Shown one piece after another: positions 51,328-59,909 of a stretch of DNA of 64,000 nucleotides. The position numbers and the translations under genes were made by a program. This DNA is from CAKSQF01 sp963628435 (GTDB lineage: Bacteria; Bacillota; Clostridia; Oscillospirales; CAG-272): contig CAVGEY010000005.1 in NCBI GenBank assembly GCA_963628435.1, positions 41,397 through 105,396 of the forward strand, read 5' to 3'. The number at the start of each line of letters is the position of its first letter. Within the stretch, counting starts at the first letter, position 1. The notes under the pieces were generated by a model, which ran no database searches, was not told where the DNA came from, and saw only the letters and a program-made list of their open reading frames with translations.

Positions 51328-52533
51328 TTATTTTGCTCCGCCGTAACTGCCCGATGTGTCGGCGGCCGGTACCGAATCGGTGACTTCTTTGCGGCGCGAT
51401 GACTTTACCCGCTTCATAAGTTCCTCATAGAACAGATCCTCGTCAAATGGTATCGATACCGGATGACCGAGCCATGAGGACAGGTGCATCGCGTTGGAAA
51501 TGGTAAGCCCGTTGATACCTTCGCTGCCGTCGGCTATCAGCGGCTCTCCGCGCAGAATGTGCGCAGCAAAGGCATTGAAAACGCCGACATGCTGAGGCGA
51601 TTTGCCGTCTGTCCCGATGATTCTCGAATGATGTTCGGGTGCCGAGAAGGGAATTTTTGTCGTAACTCTGAATTCCGATTCGGGCAGCTTGTTTTCATCA
51701 AGAGTAAGCACGCCTTTTTCGCAGACAAGCTTTCCCTTGTCGCAGTCTATTTCAAGCCTGTTTGTGCCGGGAGCATCTCCCGTGGTTGTGATAAATACGC
51801 CCGTTGCACCGTTCGCGTATTCGACATACGCCGAAACATCATCCTCAACCTCAATGTCATGCCATTTTCCGTAATGAAGATGCGCATCAACCTTAACGGG
51901 CATTCCGCAGATCCACTGCCATAAATCAAGCTGATGAGGACATTGATTGAGAAGCACGCCGCCGCCTTCACCCGACCAGGTTGCGCGCCACGAGCCGCTG
52001 TCATAATAACATTGCGGACGGTACCAGTTCGTGATTATCCAGTTTACGCGCTTTATTTCCCCGAGACTGCCGCTGTCAATTATTTCTTTGAGCTTGCGGT
52101 AGACGTGATCGGTACGCTGATTGAACATCATCGCAAAAGTAACATCGGGATGTGCGGCAGCTACCGCATTCATTTCGCGCACCTGCTTTGTATATACTCC
52201 TGCCGGCTTTTCGGATATGACATGTATGCCGCGTTCAATTGCCGCGATAACGTATTTCGGATGGTCGTAGTGTGGTACAGCCACCGTTACGGCTTCAAGC
52301 AGACCGCTGTCAAGCATCTTTATCGCATCGTCGAAAAGCCGAACTTCAGGCGGCTCCATTCCTTTGTCCGTGTATATTTTTTTTATCATTTCGGCGCACG
52401 CATTGAGCTTTTCCGGATTTATGTCACAGATTGCGACAAGTTCGATTTCCGGGCATGATCCGTCGGAGAACATGCGTGCATGACCGGATCCCATGTTTCC
52501 GACACCGATTATGCCTGTCTTTACTTTTTTCAT
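51328..52533 (-). CDS. Gfo/Idh/MocA family oxidoreductase
   Basis: 401 residues. N-terminal Rossmann fold with GIIGVGNMGSGHARM (8-22), the catalytic-region ISEKPAGVY (Lys of the EKP motif), and a C-terminal beta-sheet domain with GGGVLLNQCPHQLDLWQWI. It oxidises or epimerises a sugar or inositol using NAD(P). AAAGGAG lies eight bases upstream. It is 38 bp after a sugar isomerase gene, so the pair probably serves one sugar pathway; the sugar is not known. Confidence 0.92.
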   Translation of the reverse strand: MKKVKTGIIGVGNMGSGHARMFSDGSCPEIELVAICDINPEKLNACAEMIKKIYTDKGMEPPEVRLFDDAIKMLDSGLLEAVTVAVPHYDHPKYVIAAIERGIHVISEKPAGVYTKQVREMNAVAAAHPDVTFAMMFNQRTDHVYRKLKEIIDSGSLGEIKRVNWIITNWYRPQCYYDSGSWRATWSGEGGGVLLNQCPHQLDLWQWICGMPVKVDAHLHYGKWHDIEVEDDVSAYVEYANGATGVFITTTGDAPGTNRLEIDCDKGKLVCEKGVLTLDENKLPESEFRVTTKIPFSAPEHHSRIIGTDGKSPQHVGVFNAFAAHILRGEPLIADGSEGINGLTISNAMHLSSWLGHPVSIPFDEDLFYEELMKRVKSSRRKEVTDSVPAADTSGSYGGAK

Positions 52534-52571
52534 TTTGACATTCTCCTTTTACATTAAATTATCTGTGCTTT

Positions 52572-53423
52572 TTAATTGTAAATTCTGTCGAGAATCAGTT
52601 TTGCGGCATCTGCCGATGCGGCAAAAGCCGACATACCGTCGGGATATCCCTCTTCCGACTTTGAAATACTTACCGATTTGTTTTCAAGAGCCGCGAATCC
52701 GCTGAATATTTTCAGATGCGGTTCAAGCGAGTATGTTTTCAAAAGGTCTCCGCGCGTTCTCGCATATCCTTTCATGATATATTCGAGATTCCCGATGCCG
52801 TGACCTGCCGGAACGACAGTGCCGTCTTCAAGCGCATCCTTTACATGAATGTATTCAATATAATCTGCAAGCAGATCCCATGCTGCTTTTGTGTTTACAC
52901 CGCATTGAACAAAGTTTGCGGGATCGAATACTCCCCGAATCGAGCCGATGTTTTCGAAGATTTCAAGACAGTTTTCGGCGGTCGAGCCGAAGATACCTTT
53001 TTCGTTTTCGTGGCAGAGAATGATTCCCGAACCTTTTGCGGCATCCGCGAAAGCCGAAAGCCTTTCGAAAACCTCGCTCTTCTTTTCGGGACTGTCAACC
53101 CCGTAAAAGCTGAAAATCCTGATGTATTTTGCGGAACAAATAACCGCATATTCGATTATTTTCTTGAATTTTTCGAGGTGGGCCGAAAAATCGTCCGTGA
53201 TGTTGATTTTACCGACAGGTGAGCCTATCGAGCTTACCGATATGTCCGCATTTTTGAGCATATATGCCGCACATTTGACTTCGTCGACCGTCATGTCCGA
53301 AATGTTGCGTCCGTTGACTCCGCGCATTTCGAGCGCCCCGACACCGTTTTTCTTCATGGCCTCTATCTGCATGTAAAGAAGAGGGGATGCCTCGTCGGCA
53401 AATCCCGAAAGGATATAGTTCAT
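52572..53423 (-). CDS. sugar phosphate isomerase/epimerase-like TIM barrel protein
   Basis: 283 residues: FADEASPLLYMQIEAMKKNG at the N-terminus, GSPVGKI, then metal ligands in LCHENEKGIFG (Glu), FDPANFVQCG (Asp), YIHVKDA (His) and the last Glu near YSLEPHL. The frame is open for 98 codons upstream, but AAGGGAG before the ATG at 53423 and family alignment support this start. First gene of the pair with the Gfo/Idh oxidoreductase. Confidence 0.87.
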   Translation of the reverse strand: MNYILSGFADEASPLLYMQIEAMKKNGVGALEMRGVNGRNISDMTVDEVKCAAYMLKNADISVSSIGSPVGKINITDDFSAHLEKFKKIIEYAVICSAKYIRIFSFYGVDSPEKKSEVFERLSAFADAAKGSGIILCHENEKGIFGSTAENCLEIFENIGSIRGVFDPANFVQCGVNTKAAWDLLADYIEYIHVKDALEDGTVVPAGHGIGNLEYIMKGYARTRGDLLKTYSLEPHLKIFSGFAALENKSVSISKSEEGYPDGMSAFAASADAAKLILDRIYN

Positions 53424-53465
53424 CTCTGTTAAGCTCCCTTCACAGTCCATGTTTTTTCTTTTGAT

Positions 53466-53494
53466 ATTGTATAATAAAAGTACCGATTTGTCAA
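53466..53494 (-). promoter_or_regulatory. promoter of the isomerase-oxidoreductase operon
   Basis: Minus strand TTGACA (53494-53489) and TACAAT (53471-53466), spacer 17. Confidence 0.87.
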
Positions 53495-53556
53495 GGTAAA
53501 AAAAGACAAATTCGGCAGGCAAAGAAGCCTGGCTGCTGCCTCTGCCTGCCTTTTTA

Positions 53557-55089
53557 TTACGGTTTTGATTCGAATTTGATTGTGCTTTCGGACAGCGTTG
53601 TTTTGTCGGTGGAATCGTAAAGTATGTCGTTTCCGTTGTTACCGATTTCGATGCTCTTAAACTCTTCTCGCGTTCCCGCGTAATATATTGTCGTATTAAG
53701 ATCTTTTGCCAGAGCATAGTTTCCGATATACGTAACCGATGTCGGAATATAGAGCGAGCTGAGATTTGTGAGATTTCTCAGCGATTCGTATTTAAGACTC
53801 GTAACGCTGTCGGGAATTGTTACCGTTTTTACTCTGCTGTCGTAGACGATTGCATGTTCGCCGAGCGCGGTTACTTTTTTACCGTTTATTTCGGACGGTA
53901 TCACAACATCCGAGCCGTAGAGCGAATTGTAGCCGACAACGGTAAGAGTACCGTCATCATTTTCGTCATATAAGAATCCTCCCGGCTGAATGACAAGCGT
54001 AACGGCGAGAATTACCGATATGAGAAACAGCCCGATGACCGAATAACCGATGTATGTGAGCTTTGTGAAAATCTTTTCCGATTTTTTGTTTTTCTTTTCC
54101 GTTTCCGCGATTTTACGATCATTTTCATCGATTATCGATGATTCGTAAGCCTCAAGAAGCGAAAGATAATCGCTTTTTGCAAATCGTTTCGCCTTGATGA
54201 ATCTGAGATCTTCAAGCAGCGGCATGCCGATGCCGACAATGTCTTTTTCTTCTTCGATTTCGTAAATGTCGAGGATCTCATCAATCAGTCCCTGCGCAAT
54301 TTCGTTGTCGGTCAGCGAAAAATCATTTCCTTTGAGCGTAATGACCGCAGCGGATATTTTCTTTTTGAGTCTGTCTGCCGTATCGTGAAGTTCACGGGTA
54401 AGCATGGTGATTTTCGCACCGTCGTTTTTCGATATTGCGCTTTCTATCGATACGCATTTGGCTGACATTTCTGTTTCAAGCGCCTGCATTCCGTGGCTGA
54501 GTGACGGATCTATGGATTTCAGTATATCGACAACATCCCTTATCGCATCGGTCAGAGCCGGACTTTGGCTCTTTTCGGTGAGTTTGTCGAAATACTCGAT
54601 AAAACCGTCAAGAGTGTGCGATTCGGAACTTCTCTCAATCAGATCGGATTCCACAGTCGAAATTTTCTGCCCCGGCAGAAGAATAACGAGAAATTCGAAG
54701 ATAAGCAGAATGATGTCGGTCAGGATGATCGGAATAATCGTTATTTTGCCGAATTTGAGCAGAAGGACAAAGAGAATCGACATAATGTAGATGATAATAT
54801 GAATTATACAGGCCGCATCACTTATCGGAGCAAATAAAAGACGGTTGCGTTTTTCCTTGCGGTTGTCGGGCAAAAAGAATATGAGCGCGGTCTGCACGGC
54901 GACCGACGCGGCAAGACCGATTATTATTGTGCCGATTATGTAGAGGGGATAATCGGTATATTCACCTTTTCCGTACCATGTCATAAATCTTGACGTGTTG
55001 CCGTAATACATAAACAGCGAAAAGGGAACGAATACCGTAAATCCAGAAAACAGCAGCACCATCCGAATTATATCTTTCTTTTTCATCAC
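53557..55089 (-). CDS. membrane protein with C-terminal leucine-rich (BspA-like) repeats
   Basis: 510 residues. Four membrane helices in residues 8-140, a long charged helical cytoplasmic region (about 145-330) likely to form coiled coil, a further membrane helix (about 348-370), and an extracellular tail of about 140 residues with LRR_5 repeats: VVIPSEINGKKVTALG, VTIPDSVTSL, LYIPTSVTYIGNYA. A double-faced membrane protein with an outside binding module; function unknown. It follows the DUF2752 gene by 23 bp. Confidence 0.7.
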   Translation of the reverse strand: MMKKKDIIRMVLLFSGFTVFVPFSLFMYYGNTSRFMTWYGKGEYTDYPLYIIGTIIIGLAASVAVQTALIFFLPDNRKEKRNRLLFAPISDAACIIHIIIYIMSILFVLLLKFGKITIIPIILTDIILLIFEFLVILLPGQKISTVESDLIERSSESHTLDGFIEYFDKLTEKSQSPALTDAIRDVVDILKSIDPSLSHGMQALETEMSAKCVSIESAISKNDGAKITMLTRELHDTADRLKKKISAAVITLKGNDFSLTDNEIAQGLIDEILDIYEIEEEKDIVGIGMPLLEDLRFIKAKRFAKSDYLSLLEAYESSIIDENDRKIAETEKKNKKSEKIFTKLTYIGYSVIGLFLISVILAVTLVIQPGGFLYDENDDGTLTVVGYNSLYGSDVVIPSEINGKKVTALGEHAIVYDSRVKTVTIPDSVTSLKYESLRNLTNLSSLYIPTSVTYIGNYALAKDLNTTIYYAGTREEFKSIEIGNNGNDILYDSTDKTTLSESTIKFESKP

Positions 55090-55112
55090 TTTGTTAAATA
55101 TCCTTTCCCGTA

Positions 55113-55550
55113 TTATAAACCTGCCGTAAGATCTCCGACAGGGTCGAACTTAAAAAATATAACAAGCAGATTTCGAATAATTGCGAATAAAATAACGATA
55201 ATAACAAATATTATCGGCAAAATATTATAAAGACGCAAAAAAAACGCCGACGGTTTTACATTCCCGAAAATATGCACAATGTAGGCGATTTCATAAAAAA
55301 GCACAAATAAAGCAGTGAGAATCAGAAGCGGATTGTAGATAAGCGATGCCGATATGTTGCCGTGAAGAAGTGAGAAGAAAGCACGCGTTCCTCCGCATCC
55401 GGGACAGTAGAGATGAAAAATCTTTCGGAATACGCAGGTCATATTCGGGTTGTCACGATAAAAATAGAGAAAGACGGCGAATGCCGCAACCGCCGACGCA
55501 AAGACCGCGTTGATTATGAAAAAGCGTCTGATGAGTCTTTTTCTGTCCAT
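55113..55550 (-). CDS. DUF2752 family membrane protein
   Basis: 145 residues, three membrane helices, with the family motif FHLYCPGCGGTRAFFSLLHG (about 44-63) between the first two. The two Cys may bind metal or form a redox pair. Function unknown. CGGAG stands seven to eleven bases before the ATG at 55550; the ATG at 55574 has no ribosome site. Probably co-transcribed with the LRR protein downstream. Confidence 0.88.
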   Translation of the reverse strand: MDRKRLIRRFFIINAVFASAVAAFAVFLYFYRDNPNMTCVFRKIFHLYCPGCGGTRAFFSLLHGNISASLIYNPLLILTALFVLFYEIAYIVHIFGNVKPSAFFLRLYNILPIIFVIIVILFAIIRNLLVIFFKFDPVGDLTAGL

Positions 55551-55588
55551 TGAAAACTCCGTGTAAATAAACAATCTTGTAAAATGTA

Positions 55589-55617
55589 TTGAAATTTCGA
55601 TAAATCCGTGATAAAAT
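55589..55617 (+). promoter_or_regulatory. promoter of the DUF4190 gene
   Basis: TTGAAA (55589-55594) and TAAAAT (55612-55617), spacer 17. Confidence 0.75.
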
Positions 55618-55664
55618 AATCTCGGCAGTAAAATTAAACCCGAAAGGAGCTATGTGAATATCTT

Positions 55665-56132
55665 ATGAATAACACCCCGAATATGCAGAATGAGCAGAAT
55701 ACCGATAATCAAAAAGCAAATGTTTTTTACGACCAAAACGGCAGACCGCTGCTTGACAGCAACGGACGTCCGATCGCCGTTTCGACACAGCCCGTACAGC
55801 AGGAGCCCAAAACACCGTGGCAGTCGATTGTCTCGATGGTGCTCGGAATCATTTCGATAATTGGATGCTGCTGCGTCCCTTATTTCAGTATTGTTCTGTC
55901 GATTGCCGCGATTGTATTTGCCATAGTCGGAAAGAAGAAAGCAGGCAAATTCGACGGATTTGCGGTTGCGGGACTCACACTCGGAATAATCGGAACGATC
56001 TTCGGAATTGTTATCGTCATTTTCGCTTTACTTGCCGGCGGAATCCTCAACGGATATTTTGAAAATCTCGACACCGAGGAACTCGAAAAACTATACAGAG
56101 ATTTGTATAACGATTTTTCGAATAAAATCTGA
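55665..56132 (+). CDS. DUF4190-like membrane protein
   Basis: 155 residues. A polar Asn/Gln-rich N-terminus (1-48) with NGRPLLDSNGRPI, then two membrane hairpin helices (about 55-87 and 98-126) with Cys-rich CCCVP between halves of the first, and a short acidic tail. That fits DUF4190. The ribosome site AAAGGAG is 15 bases before the ATG, longer than usual. Function unknown. It stands opposite the DUF2752/LRR genes, which share its envelope location. Confidence 0.8.
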   Translation: MNNTPNMQNEQNTDNQKANVFYDQNGRPLLDSNGRPIAVSTQPVQQEPKTPWQSIVSMVLGIISIIGCCCVPYFSIVLSIAAIVFAIVGKKKAGKFDGFAVAGLTLGIIGTIFGIVIVIFALLAGGILNGYFENLDTEELEKLYRDLYNDFSNKI

Positions 56133-56157
56133 TTTGATTTTTTTGATATCGGCTTAT

Positions 56158-56197
56158 ATAAAACCATATCGGGCAGCTGCCCGATATGGTTTTATTT
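56158..56197. terminator. bidirectional terminator, perfect 38-base palindrome
   Basis: A 19 bp perfect inverted repeat (56158-56176 with 56177-56195) centred on CAGCTG, T-rich on the right and A-rich on the left, between the convergent DUF4190 and DUF1385 genes. Confidence 0.9.
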
Positions 56198-56222
56198 TAT
56201 TGTCAATTTGTTTTATCGGTAA

Positions 56223-57248
56223 TTACCAGTTGTCCTTGTCGGGATCTTCGGGAATTACTCTGTTCATTGCCTCAATCGCACATTCGATCATTGAGTCATC
56301 AGGCTCAAGAACCGTTATGTGCTGCAGGGCAACGCCGGGCGCCGATATGATTTTTGTAAGCAGATTGTCATGACGGCCCGCAAATTTAATGAGCTCGTAT
56401 CCGATGCCGACGGTAAGCGGAAGCAGGGCAAGCCGAATGATAAAACGCAGGGCCCAACTGTCAACCGTTATAAAAAATCCAACGAAAATACCTACGATAA
56501 GCATGAGAATCAGAAAAGAAGTTCCGCATCTCGGATGGAAACGCCCCTGCTTTCTTATGTTTTCAACCGTAAGAGGAAGACCGTTCTCATAGCAAAAAAT
56601 CGTTTTATGTTCGGCTCCGTGATACATAAAGGTGCGGCGGATGTCCTTCATAAACGAAATCGCCCACATGTATCCGATGAGAAGAAGTATTTTGAAAATT
56701 CCCTCAAATGCCGATCTGCCGAGCCTGCTCCAGAAGCCTTCGGTTTCGCTGAAAATAAGCCCGCCTATAAATGTGGGAAGCATTATAAAGAGTCCGATCA
56801 TAAGGACAAATGCAAGAATGATCGATATGACCATTGTAAGAGTTACCCATGCGGGGCTTTCTTTTTTGTCGTCAGATTTCTTTTCGTTTTTTTTCGTATC
56901 GGACACAGAATCAGTATCTTTTCTTTCAGTCGAAGTTTCCGTGTCGGCTTTGTCGGCATTCTTTTCGCCTGCCGCCGATTTGTCCGAATTTTCTTCTTCA
57001 AGTATGTCCTGCATTGCTATGTCAGCCGAGCGCATCATGCACTTGTAGCCTACCGTAAGCGATGTCACCATTCCGTAGATTCCGCGTAAAATCGGAATAC
57101 GAAAGATCTTCGGAACATTCGATCCCGTTTTCCATTCTTCGATGATTATCTTACCCGATGAGTCCCTGACCGCCATTGCGGTATTTTCGGGTCCGCGCAT
57201 CATTATTCCTTCGACAAGCGCCTGCCCGCCGATTGATGTTTTTTTCAT
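56223..57248 (-). CDS. DUF1385 family membrane protein
   Basis: 341 residues. Start KKTSIGGQALVEGIMMRGP is the family signature. A Ser/Lys/Glu/Asp-rich low-complexity insert (about 85-135), four membrane helices, and the conserved YHGAEHKTIFCYE and HPRCGTSFL motifs, whose His/Cys may bind metal. AAAGGA stands eleven bases before the ATG at 57248. Found next to prfA/prmC in many Firmicutes, but those genes are not here. Function unknown. Confidence 0.92.
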   Translation of the reverse strand: MKKTSIGGQALVEGIMMRGPENTAMAVRDSSGKIIIEEWKTGSNVPKIFRIPILRGIYGMVTSLTVGYKCMMRSADIAMQDILEEENSDKSAAGEKNADKADTETSTERKDTDSVSDTKKNEKKSDDKKESPAWVTLTMVISIILAFVLMIGLFIMLPTFIGGLIFSETEGFWSRLGRSAFEGIFKILLLIGYMWAISFMKDIRRTFMYHGAEHKTIFCYENGLPLTVENIRKQGRFHPRCGTSFLILMLIVGIFVGFFITVDSWALRFIIRLALLPLTVGIGYELIKFAGRHDNLLTKIISAPGVALQHITVLEPDDSMIECAIEAMNRVIPEDPDKDNW

Positions 57249-57416
57249 TTGTCTGCCGCTGTCCTTTCGGATTGAATTTACCACATCATTCTAAACCTTA
57301 ATTGTGAACTTCGTGTGAATGTTTGAAACATACTCTGTGTTTTTCCGATGTTAACGCCCGTACATTCGGCTGAATTATTTTTTGCCGTTTTGTTTGTATG
57401 AATTTATAAAAATCGC

Positions 57417-57445
57417 TTGACAGCAGTCGCAAAATTGACTAAAAT
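57417..57445 (+). promoter_or_regulatory. promoter of the GH43-GH27 operon
   Basis: TTGACA (57417-57422) and TAAAAT (57440-57445), spacer 17. The 237-base gap before GH43 otherwise shows only short hairpins. Confidence 0.84.
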
Positions 57446-57521
57446 TATAAAAAAGATATATGTAATATCGCAGATATTGCTGATCCGGATGATGCGAAAA
57501 AAATATGTAAGGAGAATATAA

Positions 57522-58388
57522 ATGAAAAAGGAACTGCTCTTTAAGGATATCAACATAAGAGATCCGTTTATACTACCCGACGGTGGGAAGTATTATATGT
57601 ACGGTACGGGCGGATCTGTAAATTTCGGTGAAAATTACGGGTTCGGAGTTTATGTGAGCGATGATCTCGTACATTGGAGCGAACCGAAAGCCGTATTTGA
57701 AAAGAAAGACGGATTTTGGGGAACAAAGAATTATTGGGCACCCGAAGTACATAAGTACGGCGGAAAATATTATATGTTTGCCACATTCAAGAGCGATACC
57801 GCCTGCCGCGGAACGCAGATTCTCGTATGCGACAGACCTGACGGAGAATTTGTACCGCTCACCGACGGCCCGATAACTCCGCGTGATTGGGAATGTCTTG
57901 ACGGCACGCTATATGTTGATGAAAAAGGGAAGCCGTATATTGTCTTCTGCCATGAATGGCTTCAGGTTCACGACGGTGAGATGTGTGCAATGGAACTTAC
58001 TCCCGATTTGAAATATGCCGTAGGCGCGCCGACACTTCTTTTCAGGGCATCCGATCCCGCATGGGCGGATAAAGGCAAGGTCGATTATGTAACCGACGGT
58101 CCGTTTTTCTGTAAAATGTCGAACGGACGGCCGCTTATGATATGGTCGAGCTTCGCAAACGGAAATTATGTCGAGGCAATGGCATATCCCGAAGACGGCA
58201 ATATTCTCGGAAAATGGCATCATGCCGAAAAACTGCTTTTCGAAAAAGACGGCGGCCACGGAATGATTTTCGATAGTTATGACGGACAAAAATATTTTGT
58301 TTATCACTGTCCGAATACCGCATCGCTCGAGAGACCCGCACTCAAAAAGATCAAAGAAATTGACGGGCTTCTTGAAACTTGCGAATAA
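57522..58388 (+). CDS. glycoside hydrolase family 43 protein
   Basis: 288 residues, no signal peptide, a complete five-bladed propeller. Catalytic base Asp14 in NIRDPFIL, WAPEVHKYGGKYYMF, the pKa-modulating Asp in ECLDGTLYVDE, and the likely acid Glu in CHEWLQVHDGEM. Probably an intracellular arabinosidase/xylosidase acting on imported oligosaccharides. AAGGAG eight bases upstream. It is 94 bp from the alpha-galactosidase gene, same strand. Confidence 0.9.
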   Translation: MKKELLFKDINIRDPFILPDGGKYYMYGTGGSVNFGENYGFGVYVSDDLVHWSEPKAVFEKKDGFWGTKNYWAPEVHKYGGKYYMFATFKSDTACRGTQILVCDRPDGEFVPLTDGPITPRDWECLDGTLYVDEKGKPYIVFCHEWLQVHDGEMCAMELTPDLKYAVGAPTLLFRASDPAWADKGKVDYVTDGPFFCKMSNGRPLMIWSSFANGNYVEAMAYPEDGNILGKWHHAEKLLFEKDGGHGMIFDSYDGQKYFVYHCPNTASLERPALKKIKEIDGLLETCE

Positions 58389-58482
58389 ACCGATATTTAT
58401 GTGAATAACGGCTCTCCGGTTTTCCGATTTGTGTCGGAGATGCCGTAATTTATATTTATTCAATTCGGAGAAAGAGGAAAAT

Positions 58483-59604
58483 ATGCTTGCACAAAGACCG
58501 CCGATGGGCTGGAACTCATGGAACACTTTCGGTAGAAACATCTCCGAAAATCTTATTATGGAAATCGCCGATGCGATGGTTGACAAGGGACTTCGCGATG
58601 CGGGATATGAATATGTCGTTATCGATGACTGCTGGTCGCTGCATGAAAGAGGAGAAGACGGCAGGCTTGTTGCAGATCCCGAAAAATTCCCGCACGGTAT
58701 GAAATATCTGTCCGATTATATTCATTCGAAGGGCCTTAAATTCGGTATGTACTCATGCGCGGGAACACTGACCTGCGACGGATATCCCGCAAGTTTCGAT
58801 CATGAATATCTTGACGCTCAGACGTTCGCCGATTTCGGGGTTGATTTTCTGAAATACGATTTCTGCAATAAACCGGCAACTTCGGACGGACCGCTGCTTT
58901 ATTACAGAATGGGTATGGCACTTAAAGCCACCGGAAGAGATATTATTTTCTCTGCCTGCAACTGGGGCAGCGATAATGTATGGCAGTGGATTCGCTCGGC
59001 AGGTGCCCACATGTACAGATCGACAGGCGATATATCCGATAATCCCAAATCATTCCGCGATATTGCGTTCAGCCAGATTCCGCTTCTCAGCCAGTCGGCA
59101 CCCGGATGCTATAACGATATCGATATGCTTATCTGCGGTATGTATAATAACGGCAATGTAAGCAGCGGCGGATGCAGCGAATCGCAGTATGATATGCATT
59201 TCGCACTCTGGTGCATAATGGGATGCCCGCTGATGATAGGCTGCGATATCAGAAACTGCGATGATCATACACTCGAACTTCTGAAAAATAAAGCGCTTAT
59301 CGCGCTTGACCAGGATGAAGAGGCAAGACCTCCCTATACACCGGGTAAATGCATCGGCGACGACCTTCTTCTGTTCAGACACCTTTCGGGCGGCGAATAC
59401 GCACTCGGCGTGTTCAACTTCAGAGAAAATCAGATACGCAAACATATAAATCTTTTCGAACTCGGACTTACCGCAAACTGCGGATACGGACTTGAACTTA
59501 CAAGCATGTTCGATGACGAAAAAATAATCGCCAAAGATAATTTCCATGTTGATGTGCCGGCGTCAAGCTGTAAGGTGTTCAGAGTAAGGCTCATAAAAAA
59601 ATAA
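58483..59604 (+). CDS. alpha-galactosidase, GH27
   Basis: 373 residues, cytoplasmic. PPMGWNSWNTFG at 6-17, VIDDCWSL at 46-53, nucleophile Asp126 in KYDFCN, acid/base Asp183 in STGDISD. The C-terminal antiparallel domain is complete. Releases alpha-galactose (or alpha-N-acetylgalactosamine) from oligosaccharides. GGAGAAAGAGGAAA precedes the ATG. Works with the GH43 enzyme on plant-derived sugars, presumably. Confidence 0.94.
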   Translation: MLAQRPPMGWNSWNTFGRNISENLIMEIADAMVDKGLRDAGYEYVVIDDCWSLHERGEDGRLVADPEKFPHGMKYLSDYIHSKGLKFGMYSCAGTLTCDGYPASFDHEYLDAQTFADFGVDFLKYDFCNKPATSDGPLLYYRMGMALKATGRDIIFSACNWGSDNVWQWIRSAGAHMYRSTGDISDNPKSFRDIAFSQIPLLSQSAPGCYNDIDMLICGMYNNGNVSSGGCSESQYDMHFALWCIMGCPLMIGCDIRNCDDHTLELLKNKALIALDQDEEARPPYTPGKCIGDDLLLFRHLSGGEYALGVFNFRENQIRKHINLFELGLTANCGYGLELTSMFDDEKIIAKDNFHVDVPASSCKVFRVRLIKK

Positions 59605-59825
59605 TGGCAAAATGCAAAAAATGTGGCAGGGAACTCGAAAATGATGAAATCGGCATATATAAACGCATGGTAAACCGCGGAGCAACCGAATTTCTGTGTA
59701 TTAAATGTCTTGCCGACTATTTTGAAATCAGCGAAGACTTCGTTCGGAGCAAGATAGAGCATTTCCGCAATATGGGCTGCACTCTTTTCGATAAAAAATC
59801 CCAAGGCGAAGCCGATGTTAAATAA
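59604..59825 (+). CDS. small zinc-ribbon-like protein
   Basis: 73 residues. CKKCGREL near the start and LCIKCLADYF in the middle give four Cys for one zinc. The C-terminal half is helical and charged. Its start codon shares the A of the alpha-galactosidase stop (TAATG), so translation is coupled. It may be a regulator or adaptor of the glycosidase operon; I do not recognise the family. Confidence 0.8.
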   Translation: MAKCKKCGRELENDEIGIYKRMVNRGATEFLCIKCLADYFEISEDFVRSKIEHFRNMGCTLFDKKSQGEADVK

Positions 59826-59844
59826 TCGAAAAAATCATAAAGTT

Positions 59845-59876
59845 AAAAGCCTTTCACAATCGTGAAAGGCTTTTAA
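59845..59876 (+). terminator. terminator of the GH43-GH27 operon
   Basis: AAAAGCCTTTCAC and its complement form a 13 bp stem with a four-base loop; T-rich end. Confidence 0.88.
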
Positions 59877-59909
59877 TAATGCGGAAAATGTACTATTGTC
59901 GGTGCGGGA

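Noticed and set aside
56319..57089. 256-codon plus-strand open frame opposite the DUF1385 gene
   Set aside because: Lys/Arg-rich shadow of the low-complexity and membrane parts of DUF1385.
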